This document shows positions 60,915 to 64,000 of a stretch of 64,000 bases of DNA, in pieces. Numbering within the stretch: the stretch's first letter is position 1; every line of letters begins with the position of its first letter. The position numbers were made by a program, and so were the translations under genes. Source of the DNA: Firmicutes bacterium UBA2116 (GTDB lineage Bacteria > Bacillota > Clostridia > Tissierellales > Sedimentibacteraceae); NCBI GenBank assembly GCA_002331025.1, contig DCYG01000007.1, positions 1 through 64,000 on the forward strand. Reading direction: 5' to 3'. Below the pieces are notes generated by a model that was not told where the DNA came from, did no database searches, and saw only the letters and a list, made by a program, of their open reading frames with translations.

Positions 60915-63047
60915 ATGAAATTAATAGTTACCGAAAAGCCTTCAGTGGCTAAGGATATAGCCGGGGTTTTAAACATTAAGCAATCAAGGGACGGATATAT
61001 TCAGGGAGCGGAATACATAATTACATGGTGCGTGGGACATTTAATTCAGCTTGCATATCCCGAAGAATATGATTCTAGGTACAAAGCTTGGAACATTAAT
61101 GATTTGCCAATTTTCCCAAGGCAATTTAAATATTCTGTCAACGAGTCTACAAAAAAACAGTATGAAATTGTAAGAGCTCTCATGAACAGAGATGATGTTG
61201 ATGAATTAATCTGTGCAACGGATGCCGGTCGTGAAGGTCAGCTGATTTTTGGTTATGTATATGTAAATGCAGGCTGTACAAAGCCAGTAAAAAGATTATG
61301 GATAAGTAGTATGACTGATGAAGCAATAGCGGAAGGTTTTAATAACCTTAAGGATAATAAGGAATATTTTCCCTTGTATCAATCAGCTAGGGCGCGTTCG
61401 GAAGCGGATTGGCTGGTTGGAATTAATGCTACCCGATTGTTTACCGTTAAATACAATCGTATGCTCACAATAGGCAGAGTTCAGACTCCAACCTTATCAC
61501 TGATAGTAGCAAGGCAAAAGGAAATAGATAATTTTGTTTCTCAGCCTTTTTATGAAGTTGCTGCTGACTGTGAAATGTTTACGGCTACCTGGTTCAATAA
61601 AAAGGTCACACGAATTGATGATCTGGAAAAAGCAGAAGCAATAGCCGAAAAATGCAGGGGTAAGGAAGGAATTATCACAAAATTAAGCACTAAGAGAGCA
61701 ACAACAGAACGTCCATTGCTGTATGATTTGACTGAGCTTCAAAGGGACGGCAATAAAAGATATGGATATTCGGCGGAGCAAACCTTGGATGCAGCACAAA
61801 ATTTATATGAAAAATATAAATTAGCAACTTATCCGAGAACCGATTCAAGGTATTTAACAAAGGATATGAAGCCGAAATTAGCAGTCTTACTGCAGAATAT
61901 AAAGGATGGGTGGAGGGATTCTGAAGATGCAAAATATTGTGTGGATAAAATTATCAAACAAAAAATAAATGCTGATAAAAGAGTCATTGATGATTCAAAG
62001 GTAACAGATCACCATGCCATTATAGTTACGCCTAACATACGAAATGTTTATAATATCAAACTTCCGGAAAGAGAAGCTAATATTTTAAGACTGATAGTTG
62101 CCCGGTTTATAGCAGTATTGGACAGAAAGCAGGAATACGATCAAACTGACATTGAGCTGAATATAGACAAAGAAAAATTTAAAGCTAGAGGAAAAAAGAT
62201 AGTAATTCCCGGCTGGAAGGAAGTAGAGGATATAATGCTCGGCAAAGTTAAGGAAGATCCGGAGGATGGCGAGATAAACATAAATCTTACGGAAGGAGAT
62301 AAAATAACGCCTAAGGAAATAAAGGTTTTAACAAAAAAAACATCTCCTCCTAAGCCATATACAGAGGCGACTTTGCTCACGGCTATGGAAACAGCAGGAA
62401 AACAGATTGAGGATGAAAAACTAAGAGAGGAAATGAAATCAATCGGTTTAGGTACTCCTGCAACGAGAGCCGGAATCATAGAAAAGCTCATATCTGTCGG
62501 GTACATTAAGAGAAATAAGAAAAATTTAATTCCAACGCAAAATGGTATACAGCTTATAGAAATTGTTCATGACAAGCTTAAAAAACCTGATTTAACAGGT
62601 GAATGGGAAAGTGAATTAGGTAAAATAGCCAAGAAGGAAAGTTCATCCAAGGACTTTATTGTGGATATAAAAAAATATGTGGCTGAAATTATAAACGAGG
62701 GCAAAATAAGCTCAACAAAAAATGTAAGCTTTGAACAAACAGGAAAGAAAAGTAAAAGAGAGATTATTGGCACATGTCCAAGATGCGGCAGAGAAATTTT
62801 TGAAAGCAAAAAAAGTTTTTTTTGTGCAGGATATAGAAATTTTCCTTCTTGCAGGTTCTCCTTGTGGAAGGAAGATAAATCATTATCAGAAAGAGGAGTT
62901 ACATTAACGAAGGAAATTGCTGCTTCGCTTTTGAAAAACAAGCAAGCAGAAGTAACAATTAAAATAAATGAAAAAGAGCAAAATATTACGATAGGCATGA
63001 AAGATAACGGATACAAAATAGAATATGTATTTGCAGAAAAAGGTTGA
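60915..63047 (+). CDS. topB: DNA topoisomerase III
   Basis: A 710-aa type IA topoisomerase. The Toprim domain begins MKLIVTEKPSVAKDIAGVL and includes ICATDAGREGQLIFG. The active-site Tyr is in LATYPRTDSRYLT, and GLGTPATRAGIIEKL follows. A zinc-ribbon-like end (GTCPRCGREI, then FFCAGYRNFPSC) is followed by a basic tail. It relaxes and decatenates DNA during replication. AAAGGAAG precedes the ATG; terminator downstream. Some low-GC bacteria carry extra topB copies on mobile elements, but nothing mobile is visible here. Confidence 0.95.
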   Translation: MKLIVTEKPSVAKDIAGVLNIKQSRDGYIQGAEYIITWCVGHLIQLAYPEEYDSRYKAWNINDLPIFPRQFKYSVNESTKKQYEIVRALMNRDDVDELICATDAGREGQLIFGYVYVNAGCTKPVKRLWISSMTDEAIAEGFNNLKDNKEYFPLYQSARARSEADWLVGINATRLFTVKYNRMLTIGRVQTPTLSLIVARQKEIDNFVSQPFYEVAADCEMFTATWFNKKVTRIDDLEKAEAIAEKCRGKEGIITKLSTKRATTERPLLYDLTELQRDGNKRYGYSAEQTLDAAQNLYEKYKLATYPRTDSRYLTKDMKPKLAVLLQNIKDGWRDSEDAKYCVDKIIKQKINADKRVIDDSKVTDHHAIIVTPNIRNVYNIKLPEREANILRLIVARFIAVLDRKQEYDQTDIELNIDKEKFKARGKKIVIPGWKEVEDIMLGKVKEDPEDGEININLTEGDKITPKEIKVLTKKTSPPKPYTEATLLTAMETAGKQIEDEKLREEMKSIGLGTPATRAGIIEKLISVGYIKRNKKNLIPTQNGIQLIEIVHDKLKKPDLTGEWESELGKIAKKESSSKDFIVDIKKYVAEIINEGKISSTKNVSFEQTGKKSKREIIGTCPRCGREIFESKKSFFCAGYRNFPSCRFSLWKEDKSLSERGVTLTKEIAASLLKNKQAEVTIKINEKEQNITIGMKDNGYKIEYVFAEKG

Positions 63048-63081
63048 AAAATGCAGGGATAAACAATGTCCTTGCATTTTT
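63047..63081 (+). terminator. Terminator after topB
   Basis: AAAATGCAGGGA pairs with TCCTTGCATTTT (one G-U), followed by T. Confidence 0.75.
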
Positions 63082-63201
63082 AGCGGTCTGATTAGTATTT
63101 GTTAGAATACAGGAGTGATTGAGGGATAGAATAACTAAATAGTAGCTAATTAAGCTGAATTCGAAAGAAAATGAATAATTTTTCGCATTGTGAATAATTG
63201 C

Positions 63202-63228
63202 TTCAATAAGGGCTTGCCCGTCATTCAA
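63202..63228 (-). repeat. Short interspersed intergenic element, copy D
   Basis: Minus strand: TTGAATGACGGGC at the left and CCCTTATTGAA at the right, 27 nt, with a possible GGGC-AA-GCCC hairpin in the centre. It lies 62 nt before the next coding start. Confidence 0.55.
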
Positions 63229-63289
63229 CGATTAGTTATAATTATTTTATGTATTAGAATACTCAGGAATATACTACAAGGAGCGGAAA

Positions 63290-64000
63290 ATGGAATTTTT
63301 AGTTCAAGGTATTACACAAATTACATGGCAACAAATTTTAATGTGGATAATAGGTGGTATACTGATTTATTTAGCTATAGCTAAAGAGTTGGAACCGGCA
63401 CTTTTACTTCCTATGGGTTTTGGAGCGATATTGGTGAATATTCCAATGTCGGGAGTTTTAAATCAGATATTGCCGGGCATAGGGGAGGTTCATGGAATTA
63501 TTGATTGGTTATTTGAGGTTGGTATTGAATCATCAGAAATGATGCCGCTGTTACTTTTTATAGGAATCGGAGCGATGATTGACTTTGGTCCGCTTTTATC
63601 AAATCCAAGGTTGTTATTGTTTGGTGCTGCGGCACAATTCGGTATTTTTGCAACAATAACAGTTGCATCATTGTTAAAGTTTCCTATACATGATGCAGCA
63701 GCAATCGGTATAATAGGAGCTGCGGACGGACCGACATCCATATTGGTTTCTCAGGTGCTGAAAAGTAATTATATCGGACCCATAGCGGTAGCAGCGTATT
63801 CATACATGGCTCTTGTACCAATAATTCAGCCATTTGCTATAAAAATATGCACTACTGAAAAAGACAGAAGGATAAAAATGAAATATAATCCTAAAAGCGT
63901 ATCAAGGATGACAAGATTGTTATTCCCCATAGTAGTTACAATTATTGCAGGCTTAGTAGCGCCTGCATCAATAGCGCTTGTTGGATTTTTGATGTTTGGT
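63290..64000 (+). CDS. Sodium-ion-translocating decarboxylase beta subunit, 5' part (runs off the window)
   Basis: At least 237 residues of an integral membrane protein of the OadB/GcdB/MmdB type, cut by the window end. Typical segments: ELEPALLLPMGFGAILVNIP, LLLFIGIGAMIDFGPLL, GAAAQFGIFATI, IGIIGAADGPTSILVS (the Asp and Ser lie in the Na+ path) and AVAAYSYMALVPIIQP. It couples decarboxylation of oxaloacetate, methylmalonyl-CoA or glutaconyl-CoA to Na+ export. AAGGAG 6 nt before the ATG. Subunits alpha, gamma and the biotin carrier would be needed nearby but are not visible in this window. Confidence 0.92.
   Translation, partial: MEFLVQGITQITWQQILMWIIGGILIYLAIAKELEPALLLPMGFGAILVNIPMSGVLNQILPGIGEVHGIIDWLFEVGIESSEMMPLLLFIGIGAMIDFGPLLSNPRLLLFGAAAQFGIFATITVASLLKFPIHDAAAIGIIGAADGPTSILVSQVLKSNYIGPIAVAAYSYMALVPIIQPFAIKICTTEKDRRIKMKYNPKSVSRMTRLLFPIVVTIIAGLVAPASIALVGFLMFG

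Overview
The window is a low-GC Gram-positive, endospore-forming, anaerobic chromosome. The evidence is the spoIID / spoIIQ-like / spoIIID cluster, strong GGAGG ribosome binding sites with several TTG/GTG starts, a tungsten/molybdenum aldehyde oxidoreductase, butyrate-kinase type energy conservation, a selenocysteine-containing Grd component B, and a sodium-pump decarboxylase subunit. The gene content resembles amino-acid fermenting (Stickland) Clostridia/Tissierellia such as Sedimentibacter-like bacteria; that placement is an inference from gene content, not a database match.

Layout. 1-14770 is mostly core chromosome: tRNA-Lys, a soluble hybrid histidine kinase, a PRPP synthetase-like protein, an MreB-family protein, galU and a phosphoglucomutase, cell-wall enzymes, a YycJ/WalJ-type hydrolase with a small CxxH/CxxC protein, the rpsF-ssb-rpsR operon with an autoregulatory-type leader, a HesB-like protein, and the sporulation genes. 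14852-31478 is an accessory catabolic island of 14 genes. It runs from a divergent PucR regulator through alcohol dehydrogenase, aldehyde:ferredoxin oxidoreductase with its own MoaD-like protein, acylate kinase, CoA-acylating aldehyde dehydrogenase, phosphotransacylase, ferredoxin-nitroreductase, MFS carrier, SDR, ThDP-dependent lyase and Zn alcohol dehydrogenase to a FadR/GntR regulator and a second MFS carrier. Together these look like a fermentative route: oxidise a hydroxylated substrate, cleave a C-C bond with ThDP, turn the aldehyde into acyl-CoA, then acyl-phosphate, then ATP, with excess aldehyde handled by AOR or alcohol dehydrogenase. The island ends in a scar made of a truncated foreign gene and a decayed IS4-type element with target-site duplication (31520-33590).

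33651-41122 returns to ordinary genes: a CC/Se-like small protein, a 2-hydroxyacid dehydrogenase, a peroxiredoxin lacking its peroxidatic cysteine, a wall glucosaminidase, a YkvI-type permease, and an rph-rdgB-yfcE operon. 41154-47919 is a second accessory module: a sigma-54 activator, a -24/-12 promoter, a Grd-type reductase component B (pyruvoyl proprotein plus UGA/Sec selenoprotein), an NhaC-type carrier and a proline-racemase-family enzyme whose second catalytic Cys is Gly. The module is flanked by the intact yfcE gene on the left and a decayed second yfcE 3' end on the right, a trace of how it may have been inserted. 48223-64000 holds an ornithine aminotransferase, uvrB-uvrA with a LexA-like box, an ECF sigma/DUF4367 pair followed by small secreted proteins, a permease with a PRK06851-type ATPase, topoisomerase III, and the start of an OadB/GcdB-type sodium-pump subunit that runs off the end.

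A short interspersed intergenic element of about 28 bp occurs four times in the window. No CRISPR array, rRNA or prophage was seen.
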